This document shows, piece by piece, positions 1 to 6,649 of a DNA stretch of 14,913 nucleotides. Position 1 is the first letter of the stretch; each line of letters begins with the position of its first letter. The translations under genes and the position numbers were made by a program. Where the stretch lies: NCBI GenBank assembly GCA_905369775.1, contig CAJPJR010000048.1, positions 1 to 14,913 on the forward strand, written 5' to 3'. The notes below the pieces were generated by a model, which had not been told where the DNA came from, ran no database searches, and was given only the letters and a program-made list of their open reading frames with translations. This DNA comes from Prevotellaceae bacterium UBA1746 (lineage in GTDB: Bacteria > Bacteroidota > Bacteroidia > Bacteroidales > Bacteroidaceae).

Positions 1-1
1 A

Positions 2-1972
2 GGCTACACCATGTGGAATTCTAACCTCAATTTGGGCAACACCGCCACCTACGGCGCACGCGTAGGCTTCGGTTTCGGTCCCATTCTTGAGCTCCGCGGA
101 AACTACGAGCGCAGCTTCAATCTCAAATCCACCCTCGACAACGTCGGTTGGACGGCCGCGCACAATCTGGCCGCCCATGTGGAAGACGCCAAAGTGAGCT
201 ACGAGCGCTGGGGCGGCGACGTGAAGATCAATTTGTGGAACAACGCGCGCATCACTCCCTACATTCTCGGCGGTATGGGCGTGTTGAAATTCAACTATGA
301 CGATGCCGCAGCCACCGGCACGCGTGTTCGCGAAGAAAAGCTCTACGGAAATCTCGGCGCCGGTCTGAAAGTCAACCTCGCCCGCCGAGTAGCCCTCTCT
401 TTCGAGCTGCGCGACATGTTGTTCAACGTATCTCCTTCCAGCCAATACGCCACGCTCACCGAGAGCAAGACGCTTTCCAACTGGAATGCCCTCGCCTCGC
501 TCGACATTTACCTCGGGGGCACACAATATTCAAAGGACGAAGTGACGCAAGCCTACCGTCGCACGTTCAACAACGGCTTCCGCGGTTTGCGTTTCGCCGT
601 TGAACCCAGTGCCGCCTACCTCAATTTCCGCGACAACGCCCTCTATCGCGACACTTGGATGCTCGGTCTCTCGGCCGGCGTAGACTTTACGTCGCTGATC
701 GGGGTGCGCGGTTTCTACTACCGCAACACCAAGGACGCCGACAAGTTCTCTTTCAACACGAACAACGATCTTTCGATCTACGGTGCCAACTTGATCACGC
801 GTCTCAACGTAGGTCGTGGCGTGACCCCCTACCTCTCGCTCGGTGCGGGCTACATCAACGCCAAAGACTCCTATCTTGATCGCAACGGCAACACCGGCAC
901 CACCGAAAACGGCTGGTTTGCGCTCGGCGGTGCAGGTTTGGAAATTCCCCTCCACCGTTATGTGAGCCTCTTCGGCAGCGCCGAAGCCATGTTACTCAAC
1001 AAAGACAATCCGCAGCTCAACGCTATCTCCGATCCCGCGAAGGTCAATGTCAATTGGATGTACCGTGCCGGTGTTCGCCTCAACCTCGGACTCAGCGGCC
1101 GCTCGGGCGTAGAAGCTTATCGCCAATACACCGATTCGCGCGTGGCAGCCGAACGTGCACTCAACCAGGAAGAATTGCGCAAGCAGCGTAGCGCTTACGA
1201 CGAACGCCTCTCGCAACTCGATGCTCAGCTCAAAGACGCCGCCGCCCGCCTCGACACGGCCCAAGTCCGCCTCGTTGCCACCGAGCGCGCCCGCGTGGAA
1301 GCCGAACGCACCCGCAGCAATGTTGAGCAGACCACGGTTCACGTAGACAACACGCCCAACGCATCGCGCAATGCCGCCGCTCCCGCCGCTTCGCGTGTGG
1401 TTTATATGACGCCCGCCCAGCTCGACGAACTCATTCGTCGCGTCATTGCCGCAGCCGACGCCCGCGACACCAACACCGGCGCCGCTACCACCGGCCGCAG
1501 CTCCCTCACCTCGCCCGCACTCAGCGACTTCGACAAGATTTTGCTCATCAGCGCCCTGCGCAATGGCCAAATCACGCCCGCCGCAGTGCAACAAGCCGTT
1601 CCCGGCTACGGCACGGTGCAGACCGCTCCCGCAGTCAATCAGTCGACCACCGGAGTCGTGAGCGAAGCACAGGTGCAAGCGTTGCTCAAACGCATCGACG
1701 AGTTGCAGAAACAAGTCAATGCCGCACAGAAAACGCAGACCGCTGCGCCAGCAGCTACCGTAGTGCCCGTGCGTACGCGCGCCGCTGCTGCGCAAAGCGA
1801 GAACAATGACAACCAGACCGCCCCTGCCGCGCAAACGAACACGCAGCAGTCGCAGCAAACCGCAACGCAGTCGCAAGGCAAGAAGCAGCAGTCCACGAAA
1901 GGATCGAACCAAGTGCGCAACAACACGAACGGAACGACCACTAAAGCGAAGACTGACAGCAAGAACTCCTAA
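2..1972 (+). CDS. Outer-membrane beta-barrel protein with coiled-coil tail (5' partial)
   Basis: The reading frame is open from base 2 and the visible Met at base 11 follows Gly-Tyr-Thr in the same frame, so the true start and signal peptide lie outside the window. Counting from that Met, residues about 1-170 and 190-370 are two stretches of alternating hydrophobic strands of the OmpA-like barrel type. Examples are YGARVGFGFG, YILGGMGVLKF, LYGNLGAGLKV and ELRDMLFN in the first, and LGLSAGVDF, VTPYLSLGAGYI and WFALGGAGLEI in the second. Residues about 375-440 form a charged coiled coil. The rest is Ala/Gln/Thr-rich with two short helices and a basic, Asn/Thr-rich end. No OmpA peptidoglycan-binding domain is present, although the next gene, 12 bp downstream and probably co-transcribed, carries one. 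The role is inferred to be structural or porin-like in the outer membrane; no substrate can be named. Confidence 0.8.
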   Translation, partial: GYTMWNSNLNLGNTATYGARVGFGFGPILELRGNYERSFNLKSTLDNVGWTAAHNLAAHVEDAKVSYERWGGDVKINLWNNARITPYILGGMGVLKFNYDDAAATGTRVREEKLYGNLGAGLKVNLARRVALSFELRDMLFNVSPSSQYATLTESKTLSNWNALASLDIYLGGTQYSKDEVTQAYRRTFNNGFRGLRFAVEPSAAYLNFRDNALYRDTWMLGLSAGVDFTSLIGVRGFYYRNTKDADKFSFNTNNDLSIYGANLITRLNVGRGVTPYLSLGAGYINAKDSYLDRNGNTGTTENGWFALGGAGLEIPLHRYVSLFGSAEAMLLNKDNPQLNAISDPAKVNVNWMYRAGVRLNLGLSGRSGVEAYRQYTDSRVAAERALNQEELRKQRSAYDERLSQLDAQLKDAAARLDTAQVRLVATERARVEAERTRSNVEQTTVHVDNTPNASRNAAAPAASRVVYMTPAQLDELIRRVIAAADARDTNTGAATTGRSSLTSPALSDFDKILLISALRNGQITPAAVQQAVPGYGTVQTAPAVNQSTTGVVSEAQVQALLKRIDELQKQVNAAQKTQTAAPAATVVPVRTRAAAAQSENNDNQTAPAAQTNTQQSQQTATQSQGKKQQSTKGSNQVRNNTNGTTTKAKTDSKNS

Positions 1973-1984
1973 TCTCTCCGCACA

Positions 1985-3079
1985 ATGAACAGAATTTTCA
2001 CCCTTCTGTTGGCGTTATTGGCCTGCACGGTGCACGTATCTGCGCAAAACTCCGCAGATACGCTCCGTGGCAGCGCGACCGTGCCGGGCGACAGCCTCAT
2101 TGCGGTCGACGAACAGGCCCTCATCGAGCGATTGGCACAACTCTATCGCGACCGTCGGGCGCAGAATCGGCACAATCTCGAAACGGCCGACTACCTGCGC
2201 ACGCAGTTGCTCTATAATCTCCTCGATGGGCGCACAGCAGTGACGCAGCCGCTCGTGTCAGCACCCGCGTACACGTCCACGGCCCCCCAGTCGACTGCGC
2301 AAAACGCGAACGACGCGTTCAATCAGTGGCAGTTTGCCCAGATTAACGCCCGTTTGTCGGCCATCGAGCAGCGTTTGTCGGCCGGAGCCCCCGCGACGCG
2401 TGCCAACTACGACGCCGGCGAGCAAGCCACACTCGAAACCCTCTTGCGCAATCAGCAAGAGTTGGAGCGCCGCCTTAACAATGTGAACCGCACCACCGTT
2501 GTGCCCACTCCTGTCCCCCTGCCCGTTGGCAGCAGCGAGAAGGAAAGCAAGCAAGTGCGCCAACTCGAGGCCCGCATCGCCCAACTCGAGCAGCAACGCG
2601 ACGCACTCATCGCCGAGCGCGACACGTTGGTGCACCGTCTGCTGGCGCGCCAGATGAAATTGCAGCCCGCTCCCACCACCGGTGTCACGGTCACCACCGT
2701 GCCCTCCGCCGTGGTGCAAAGCCCGCAGCCTATGCGTGAAGAGCAAACGGTGGAAGTCCCCGGCGATTTCCGTCGCACGCTCTATTTCCGCGCATCGAGT
2801 GCCACGATCAACGCCGCCGGACAGAAAAAATTGCGCGAGACCGCTCAATTCCTGCAGCGTTTCCCCACCGCCCACGTCGAAATCTCCGGCTATGCCTCGC
2901 CCGACGGCGCCCGTGCCTACAACGAGCGCCTGGCCGCCCGCCGTTTGCAAGCCGTGGTGAGCCGTTTGCAGCAACTCGGTGTCCCCGCGTCGCGCATTGT
3001 CTCCACACAGAGCGGCATCTCCACCGTCGGCATCGCGCGTGAGCTCGGCCGCTGTGTCAAAATCACCCTCGCTCCCTGA
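1985..3079 (+). CDS. Secreted coiled-coil protein with OmpA-like C-terminal domain
   Basis: This is a 364-residue protein. Residues 1-20 are a clear signal peptide (hydrophobic LLLALLACTV core, VSA before QN) with no lipobox, so a soluble periplasmic or surface protein is expected. Residues 40-80, 112-170 and 185-225 are charged heptad-like helices separated by Pro/Thr/Val-rich linkers. Residues about 263-362 resemble an OmpA/MotB-type peptidoglycan-binding domain: RRTLYFRASSATIN, then GYASPDG, then YNERLAARRLQAV and LGVPASRI. The usual GxTD is replaced by GYASPDG, a variant I recall from other Bacteroidales OmpA-like proteins. The final NRRVE-type motif is reduced to GRCVKITL, so mDAP binding is uncertain. 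It starts 12 bp after the barrel gene and ends at a good terminator, so the pair is probably one operon. The protein may serve as the periplasmic anchor for the upstream barrel (inference). Confidence 0.85.
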   Translation: MNRIFTLLLALLACTVHVSAQNSADTLRGSATVPGDSLIAVDEQALIERLAQLYRDRRAQNRHNLETADYLRTQLLYNLLDGRTAVTQPLVSAPAYTSTAPQSTAQNANDAFNQWQFAQINARLSAIEQRLSAGAPATRANYDAGEQATLETLLRNQQELERRLNNVNRTTVVPTPVPLPVGSSEKESKQVRQLEARIAQLEQQRDALIAERDTLVHRLLARQMKLQPAPTTGVTVTTVPSAVVQSPQPMREEQTVEVPGDFRRTLYFRASSATINAAGQKKLRETAQFLQRFPTAHVEISGYASPDGARAYNERLAARRLQAVVSRLQQLGVPASRIVSTQSGISTVGIARELGRCVKITLAP

Positions 3080-3102
3080 CGAGCACGAGGGCAACCCATT
3101 CA

Positions 3103-3139
3103 CTCCCTCGTCGCTTTTGCGCGACGGGGGAGATTTTTT
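3103..3139 (+). terminator. Rho-independent terminator after the OmpA-like gene
   Basis: Arms CTCCCTCGTCGC (3103-3114) and GCGACGGGGGAG (3121-3132) pair over 12 bp with one G-T wobble and a 6-base loop. They are followed by ATTTTTT. The hairpin lies 24 bp after the stop codon and closes the two-gene barrel/anchor unit. Confidence 0.85.
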
Positions 3140-3250
3140 GCCCGAGCCGCAGCACTCGAGTCCAAAAACGCCCTTGCCCGCTCGCCGACGCCCCGCTCGG
3201 AGCACATCGGCCCTCCATTTGCATCAATCCAACCCCCTAATATCCAAATC

Positions 3251-4078
3251 ATGAACCGTCAGCAGCTCATTGCCAACATTCGTCGCAAGCGTAGCTTCCT
3301 TTGTGTTGGCCTCGACACCGATCTGAAGAAAATCCCCGCCCACCTTCTCGACGCCGAAGACCCCATTTTCGACTTCAACAAAGCCATCATCGACGCCACC
3401 GCCCCCTATTGTGTGGCCTACAAACCCAATTTGGCCTTCTACGAGTGCTTTGGTGTGAAAGGATGGCAGGCCTATGAGAAAACCGTCGACTATCTTCGCA
3501 CGCACCATCCCGATCAGTTCATCATCGCCGACGCCAAGCGTGGCGACATCGGCAACACTTCGGCCATGTATGCCCGCACCTTCTTCGGCGAATCGAGCGT
3601 CGACGCCCTCACCGTCGCCCCCTACATGGGCGAAGACTCCGTTACCCCCTTCCTCGACTATCCCGATCGTTGGGTCATCCTCCTGGCCCTCACCTCCAAC
3701 AAGGGCAGTCACGATTTCCAACTCATCGCCGACGGCGAAGGTCGCCCCCTCTATGAACACGTCTTGCGCACCAGCAGCCGTTGGGCCGGAGCCGATCGCA
3801 TGATGTATGTGGTCGGAGCCACTCAAGGCCGTCTCTTTGCCGACATTCGTCGCATCGTCCCCGATCATTTTCTCCTCGTGCCCGGCGTAGGCGCCCAAGG
3901 CGGCTCGCTCGAAGAGGTGTGTCGCTACGGACTCAACGCCGATTGCGGCCTTTTGGTCAACTCTAGTCGCGTCATCATCTACGCCGATTCCGGCAAAGAC
4001 TTCGCCCGCGTCGCAGAACAAAAGGCGCAAGAGCTGCAACAACAGATGCAGACCATTTTAGACGCCGCCGGTCTATAA
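3251..4078 (+). CDS. pyrF: Orotidine 5'-phosphate decarboxylase
   Basis: This cytoplasmic enzyme decarboxylates OMP to UMP, the last step of de novo pyrimidine synthesis. The 275-residue length fits the longer PyrF subfamily rather than the ~230-240-residue E. coli type. The catalytic segment DAKRGDIGNT spans residues 94-103, with the Asp-Lys-x-x-Asp set at D94, K96 and D99. Phosphate-binding elements PGVGAQGG (211-218) and VNSSR (236-240) are intact. The N-terminal FLCVGLDTD (16-24) supplies the first active-site Asp. The ATG at 3251 is the only sensible start, as the family fold begins within about 15 residues. The gene is monocistronic by layout, with terminators at 3103-3139 before it and 4099-4130 after it. 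I could not find a convincing promoter upstream. Confidence 0.97.
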   Translation: MNRQQLIANIRRKRSFLCVGLDTDLKKIPAHLLDAEDPIFDFNKAIIDATAPYCVAYKPNLAFYECFGVKGWQAYEKTVDYLRTHHPDQFIIADAKRGDIGNTSAMYARTFFGESSVDALTVAPYMGEDSVTPFLDYPDRWVILLALTSNKGSHDFQLIADGEGRPLYEHVLRTSSRWAGADRMMYVVGATQGRLFADIRRIVPDHFLLVPGVGAQGGSLEEVCRYGLNADCGLLVNSSRVIIYADSGKDFARVAEQKAQELQQQMQTILDAAGL

Positions 4079-4098
4079 AATAGTTTGATTTGTCAACG

Positions 4099-4130
4099 AA
4101 ATGTCCCAAAGTTTGGGCATTTTCTTGGTT
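4099..4130 (+). terminator. Probable terminator after pyrF
   Basis: AAATG-T-CCCAA (4099-4109) pairs with TTGGGCATTT (4113-4122) over 10 bp with one bulged T and a 3-base loop. T-rich sequence (TCTTGGTTTT) follows. It lies about 20 bp past the pyrF stop. The T-tract is interrupted, so efficiency is uncertain. Confidence 0.6.
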
Positions 4131-4155
4131 TTATCGCGCTTCGCCGTTACCTTTG
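4125..4155 (+). promoter_or_regulatory. Bacteroidota-type promoter for the OmpA lipoprotein gene
   Basis: TACCTTTG at 4148-4155 is an exact match to the Bacteroides -7 consensus TAnnTTTG. A partial -33 element (TTGG, 4125-4128) lies about 20 bp upstream, the expected spacing. Transcription would begin near 4159-4162, giving a leader of about 55 bases. That leader includes a T8 run (4182-4189) and a weak CGGCA/TGCCG hairpin. There is no Shine-Dalgarno sequence before the ATG at 4215. Confidence 0.6.
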
Positions 4156-4214
4156 TCCTCGTGTAACTTCGGCAAGCGCGATTTTTTTTCGTCTGCCGAT
4201 CAAAATTCACTATC

Positions 4215-5081
4215 ATGAAAAAGATGTTTTTCCCGGTCGCTTTGGCCGGTTTGCTCCTGACGCTCGGTAGCTGCGTGAGCAAAAAGGAATTCACCAAGCT
4301 GCAAGGCGACTACACCTACCTGCAAAGTCTCTACAACCAGTCGCAAGTGGATCTGGCCACTTCGCGCACCCGCACCAAGAGCCTCGAAGAGCGCCTCGCC
4401 GACGCCCAGCGTCAGAACGCCGAACTCAAGCGCCAATACGCCGCCCTCCAAGGATCGCTCGACAAGAGCCTCGTTCAGAACAATCAAGGTAGCATCAACA
4501 TCTCGAAGCTCGTCGACGAGATCAATGCCTCCAACCGCTATATCAAGCAACTCGTAGAAGCCAAAACCAAGAGCGACTCCCTCAACCTGGTGCTCACCAA
4601 TAATCTCACGCGCTCCCTCACGCGCGACGAATTGCAGGAAGTCGACGTCAAAGTGCTCAAGGGCGTGGTCTATGTGTCGCTGGCCGACAACATGCTCTAC
4701 CGCTCCGGCTCGTACGAAGTGAACGACCGTGCGAAAACCACGCTCTCGAAAATTGCCAAAATCCTCTCCGACTATCGCGATTTCGAGGTCTTGGTGGAAG
4801 GCAACACCGACAATGTGCCCATCTCTCGCCCCAACATTCGCAACAACTGGGACCTCTCGGCCCTGCGTGCGTCGAGTGTGGTGCAAGTGCTGCAGCGTGA
4901 TTTCGGCATCTCCCCCAAACGCCTGAGCGCAGCCGGACGTGGCGAGTACAACCCCGTGGCCACCAACGACACCGAGCTCGGACGTCAGCGCAACCGCCGC
5001 ACCGAAATCATCATCACGCCCAAGCTCGATCAGTTCCTCGATCTCATCGACAAGGCACCGACCACCGACGAAAACAAATAA
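4215..5081 (+). CDS. OmpA-family lipoprotein with coiled coil
   Basis: This 288-residue protein has a lipoprotein signal: MKK start, hydrophobic core, and LGSC with the lipidated Cys at residue 20. Residues about 25-130 are a long charged coiled coil interrupted near 90-100, of the kind that spans periplasm. Residues about 150-268 are a complete OmpA C-terminal domain: VEGNTDN (195-201, with D199 in the mDAP-binding position), NWDLSALRASSV (211-222, with R218) and GRQRNRRTEI (256-265). It should tether the outer membrane to peptidoglycan, like Pal or OmpA. It has its own promoter and terminator, so it is a single-gene unit. It belongs to a lipoprotein group common in Bacteroidales, but I cannot assign a specific gene name. 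The start at 4215 is fixed by the signal peptide. Confidence 0.92.
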   Translation: MKKMFFPVALAGLLLTLGSCVSKKEFTKLQGDYTYLQSLYNQSQVDLATSRTRTKSLEERLADAQRQNAELKRQYAALQGSLDKSLVQNNQGSINISKLVDEINASNRYIKQLVEAKTKSDSLNLVLTNNLTRSLTRDELQEVDVKVLKGVVYVSLADNMLYRSGSYEVNDRAKTTLSKIAKILSDYRDFEVLVEGNTDNVPISRPNIRNNWDLSALRASSVVQVLQRDFGISPKRLSAAGRGEYNPVATNDTELGRQRNRRTEIIITPKLDQFLDLIDKAPTTDENK

Positions 5082-5133
5082 GCGTAGACCCGAAGCGCCT
5101 GCCGTTTGTTTCGGCGGCAAGCCCCCACATTTC

Positions 5134-5175
5134 GTCCCGAAGACCGCGACATCCCGCAGTCTTCGGGACTTTTTT
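5134..5175 (+). terminator. Strong rho-independent terminator after the OmpA lipoprotein gene
   Basis: GTCCCGAAGAC (5134-5144) and GTCTTCGGGAC (5159-5169) are perfect 11-bp complements around a 14-base loop, followed directly by TTTTTT (5170-5175). It lies about 50 bp after the stop codon. This is one of the clearest terminators in the window. Confidence 0.93.
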
Positions 5176-5558
5176 GTGTCGTTCTGTCCCGTGTTCCGCG
5201 GCTTTCTCTCCTCTCTTTCCCCCTTTGCCGCAAGGCCGCCATCATTCCCCCCGAGGTGCAGCAAGCACTCGCCGCCCACCGGCGAAAAACGCCCCACTTT
5301 GCCACGAAAATCCCCACAATTTTCGCGAAAAGTCCCCCGTTTTTCCCCGATGCCCCGCCGGTTCCCGTCGCGCACTCCCGCCTTCTGCTTGCTGCGTGTC
5401 CGCCGCCGAATCGAAGTCCCGCACGGGTGCATCCATAGCCCCTGGATGGAGAGCACAAAGCAGGCTGCGAAATGCCGCCGGAGCGTGTGCAATGCAGAAA
5501 AAGCATGCGCTGACTTACATTTTGTGCGCGCAACCTGTTGTTATTCATAGAAAAGATG
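5176..5558. other. Gene-free spacer of about 380 bp, C-rich on the + strand
   Basis: Open frames cross this stretch on both strands, but none has a recognisable domain, a plausible start or the codon pattern of neighbouring genes. Visible contents are a pyrimidine-rich run near 5203-5226, a tandem repeat (5283-5345, listed separately) and a small hairpin (CATCCA 5430-5435 with TGGATG 5443-5448). The last 60 bp becomes A/T-richer and leads into the yceD promoter. It could be upstream regulatory DNA for the ribosomal-protein operon or an unrecognised small RNA; nothing decides between these. Confidence 0.5.
5283..5345. repeat. Three imperfect ~21-bp tandem units, CGAAAA-n-CCCC
   Basis: Units begin at 5283, 5305 and 5326, giving spacings of 22 and 21 bp, about two helical turns. 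Each starts CGAAAA, followed by one to three bases, a run of four or five C, and then a short T-rich part. Between units 2 and 3, CGAAAAT (5305-5311) and ATTTTCG (5319-5325) form a perfect 7-bp inverted repeat. No T-tract follows, so it is not a terminator. Function unknown. Confidence 0.55.
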
Positions 5559-5566
5559 TAACTTTG
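5536..5566 (+). promoter_or_regulatory. Bacteroidota-type promoter for yceD-rpmF
   Basis: TAACTTTG (5559-5566) matches TAnnTTTG exactly. TGTTG (5536-5540) serves as a -33-like element 18 bp upstream. With the usual spacing, transcription starts around 5570-5572, only a few bases before the yceD ATG at 5576. The predicted mRNA is therefore nearly leaderless. Confidence 0.65.
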
Positions 5567-5575
5567 CAGTCGATT

Positions 5576-6046
5576 ATGTCCAACAGAGACGAATTCATAG
5601 TACCACTTCGCGAAGCCGCCCAATCAGATTGGGTTCGCGATCTCAGCGTCGACGATGCTTTTTTCGCCGACAGCGAGCAGTCGGAAGTGCTCGGCGGCCA
5701 CTTGTGTGTGCAAGTTCGTGTGCATCGCAATGCCGGCGACACTTATTCCATTCGCTTTCGCGGCGAAGGGCAGGTGAGCGTACCGTGCGATCGGTGCCTC
5801 CGTCCCGTGCAACTCCCCGTTGCCTTCGACGAAACGGTGCAAGTGGGCTATGACGACAACGACAGTGCCGATGCCGATCTCATCGTCATTCCCTTCTCGC
5901 AGGTCAACTTCGATGTGTCGTGGGAATTGATGGAGAGTCTTCTCCTGAACCTCCCGACCCAGCGCGTACATCGCCGCTCGGAATGCGACGCCGACATGCT
6001 CGACCGCTTCTCCGCCGAGGAGGATTCCGCAGACGACGAGGCGTGA
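5576..6046 (+). CDS. yceD: YceD/DUF177 family 23S rRNA accumulation protein
   Basis: This 156-residue protein belongs to the DUF177 family, which in bacteria and plastids is needed for normal 23S rRNA accumulation and 50S assembly. The sequence shows the family's features: CDRC (C71, C74) in a likely metal-binding knuckle, the DLIVIPFSQVNFDVSWELMESLLLNLP block written here in parts (DLIVIP 101-106, ELMESLLLNLP 117-127), and the late SECDADM (135-141). The acidic tail is typical. The frame is open back to 5174, but the ATG at 5576 gives the normal family N-terminus and sits just after the promoter, so I chose it. The gene directly precedes rpmF, the classic yceD-rpmF pairing, which supports the identification. 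The gap to rpmF is 137 bp and contains a hairpin. Confidence 0.9.
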   Translation: MSNRDEFIVPLREAAQSDWVRDLSVDDAFFADSEQSEVLGGHLCVQVRVHRNAGDTYSIRFRGEGQVSVPCDRCLRPVQLPVAFDETVQVGYDDNDSADADLIVIPFSQVNFDVSWELMESLLLNLPTQRVHRRSECDADMLDRFSAEEDSADDEA

Positions 6047-6084
6047 CGCATCGTCCTCCATAACACATCGCGCCCGCACCCTCA

Positions 6085-6107
6085 GTTCACCATGCCTAGC
6101 GGTGAAC
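6085..6107 (+). promoter_or_regulatory. Hairpin in the yceD-rpmF intergenic leader
   Basis: GTTCACC (6085-6091) and GGTGAAC (6101-6107) form a perfect 7-bp stem with a 9-base loop, 77 bp upstream of the rpmF ATG and with no T-tract. It may be an mRNA-processing or autoregulatory element for L32 (inference). An A-rich, Shine-Dalgarno-free stretch (6156-6176) runs up to the start codon, typical of highly expressed Bacteroidota genes. Confidence 0.4.
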
Positions 6108-6183
6108 GTGGTTGGCAACTTCGGAGGCGTGCCGCGCGAGCCCCACAGATTCCAACGAAACAAACAAATAAACATATCACACC

Positions 6184-6372
6184 ATGGCACATCCTAAAAG
6201 AAGACAGTCCAAGACCCGCACCCTCAAGCGTCGCACCCATGACAAGGCCGTAGCTCCCACGCTCGCCAAGTGCGCCAACTGCGGTGCTTTCCACATCTAC
6301 CACACGGTTTGCCCCACTTGCGGCTACTATCGCGGCAAGCTCGCAATCGTCAAGGACGAAGTGGCCGAGTAA
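6184..6372 (+). CDS. rpmF: 50S ribosomal protein L32
   Basis: This 62-residue protein of the large ribosomal subunit has the characteristic start MAHPKRRQSKTRT. A zinc-ribbon motif follows (CANC at C30/C33 and CPTC at C43/C46), so this is the zinc-binding form. The basic N-terminal half and the YYRGK segment (48-52) are as expected for bL32. The length fits the family. It follows yceD and is closed by a hairpin with T-rich tail at 6390-6436. L32 is probably made in excess of FabH, with read-through linking ribosome and fatty-acid genes, as suggested by the conserved yceD-rpmF-fabH order. Confidence 0.98.
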   Translation: MAHPKRRQSKTRTLKRRTHDKAVAPTLAKCANCGAFHIYHTVCPTCGYYRGKLAIVKDEVAE

Positions 6373-6389
6373 ATTTAGGACGAACATTT

Positions 6390-6438
6390 TGCGGTTTTCG
6401 GTCACTCTCCGGAGCGAGCGGAAACCGCATCTTTGTTT
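6390..6438 (+). terminator. Terminator or attenuator between rpmF and fabH
   Basis: TGCGGTTTTCG (6390-6400) pairs with CGGAAACCGCA (6419-6429) over 11 bp with one G-T wobble. The enclosed loop contains a short self-complementary CTCCGGAG. TCTTTGTTTTC follows. It starts 18 bp after the rpmF stop and should reduce transcription into fabH. Confidence 0.75.
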
Positions 6439-6649
6439 TCTCGCATCTCGCACCCCGTGCGGCATGCCCCGACGGCAGACGTCCCGCCTGCCCGTCGAGC
6501 CTGTGGTCAGGTTCGTCACCCGCACGTGCAAACAGAGAGATTGAGCGAAGTCGCTACGCCGCTTGCTCCCGAAGGCGACCAGTTTCATTAGCTCTCTCTT
6601 GGCACACCGACAAAGCACGAACATCACCCCCTATTCTTTTTCTCCTCTC
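6439..6649. other. Spacer upstream of fabH, no gene seen
   Basis: The stretch holds several small hairpins, for example GACGGCAG (6471-6478) with CTG-C-CCGTC (6488-6496, one bulge) and CCTG/CAGG at 6500-6511. AGAGAGA and TCTCTCT also lie about 50 bases apart near 6534-6600. I found no TAnnTTTG promoter element with good spacing. Candidates are a structured fabH leader or leftover degraded sequence. Confidence 0.35.

Noticed and set aside
992..1912. Open - strand frame of 306 codons opposite the barrel gene
   Set aside because: Opposite an Ala/Gln/Thr-rich coding region; the Gly/Leu/Arg-rich translation reflects reversed codons.
3218..3245. TTTG (3218-3221) and TAATATCC (3238-3245) as a pyrF promoter
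   Set aside because: The second element misses most of TTTG and the spacing is 16 bp, too short for the Bacteroidota pattern.
3224..4042. Open - strand frame of 272 codons opposite pyrF
   Set aside because: pyrF has all catalytic motifs; the antisense frame is a by-product of codon bias.
5292..5356. Canonical G-quadruplex on the - strand
   Set aside because: Five G-runs are present, but only three are close together; the other loops are 16-18 bases, too long for a confident call.
4200..5492. Open - strand frame of 430 codons opposite the OmpA lipoprotein gene
   Set aside because: It is antisense to a clear lipoprotein with intact motifs. In this GC-rich sequence stop codons are rare on the opposite strand, and its translation shows no domain or signal.
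5174..5575. N-terminal extension of yceD by 134 codons
   Set aside because: The extension lies over a terminator tail, repeats and a promoter, and has no family counterpart. The ATG at 5576 gives the normal protein.
5030..5623. Possible - strand gene of 197 codons across the spacer
   Set aside because: It runs through the lipoprotein 3' end, the terminator and the yceD promoter. Its repeated Gly-x-Phe/Lys phrases come from the DNA repeat at 5283-5345.
6563..6649. 29-codon extension of fabH
   Set aside because: No family member I recall has it, and MEKINAVITGVGG is the standard start.
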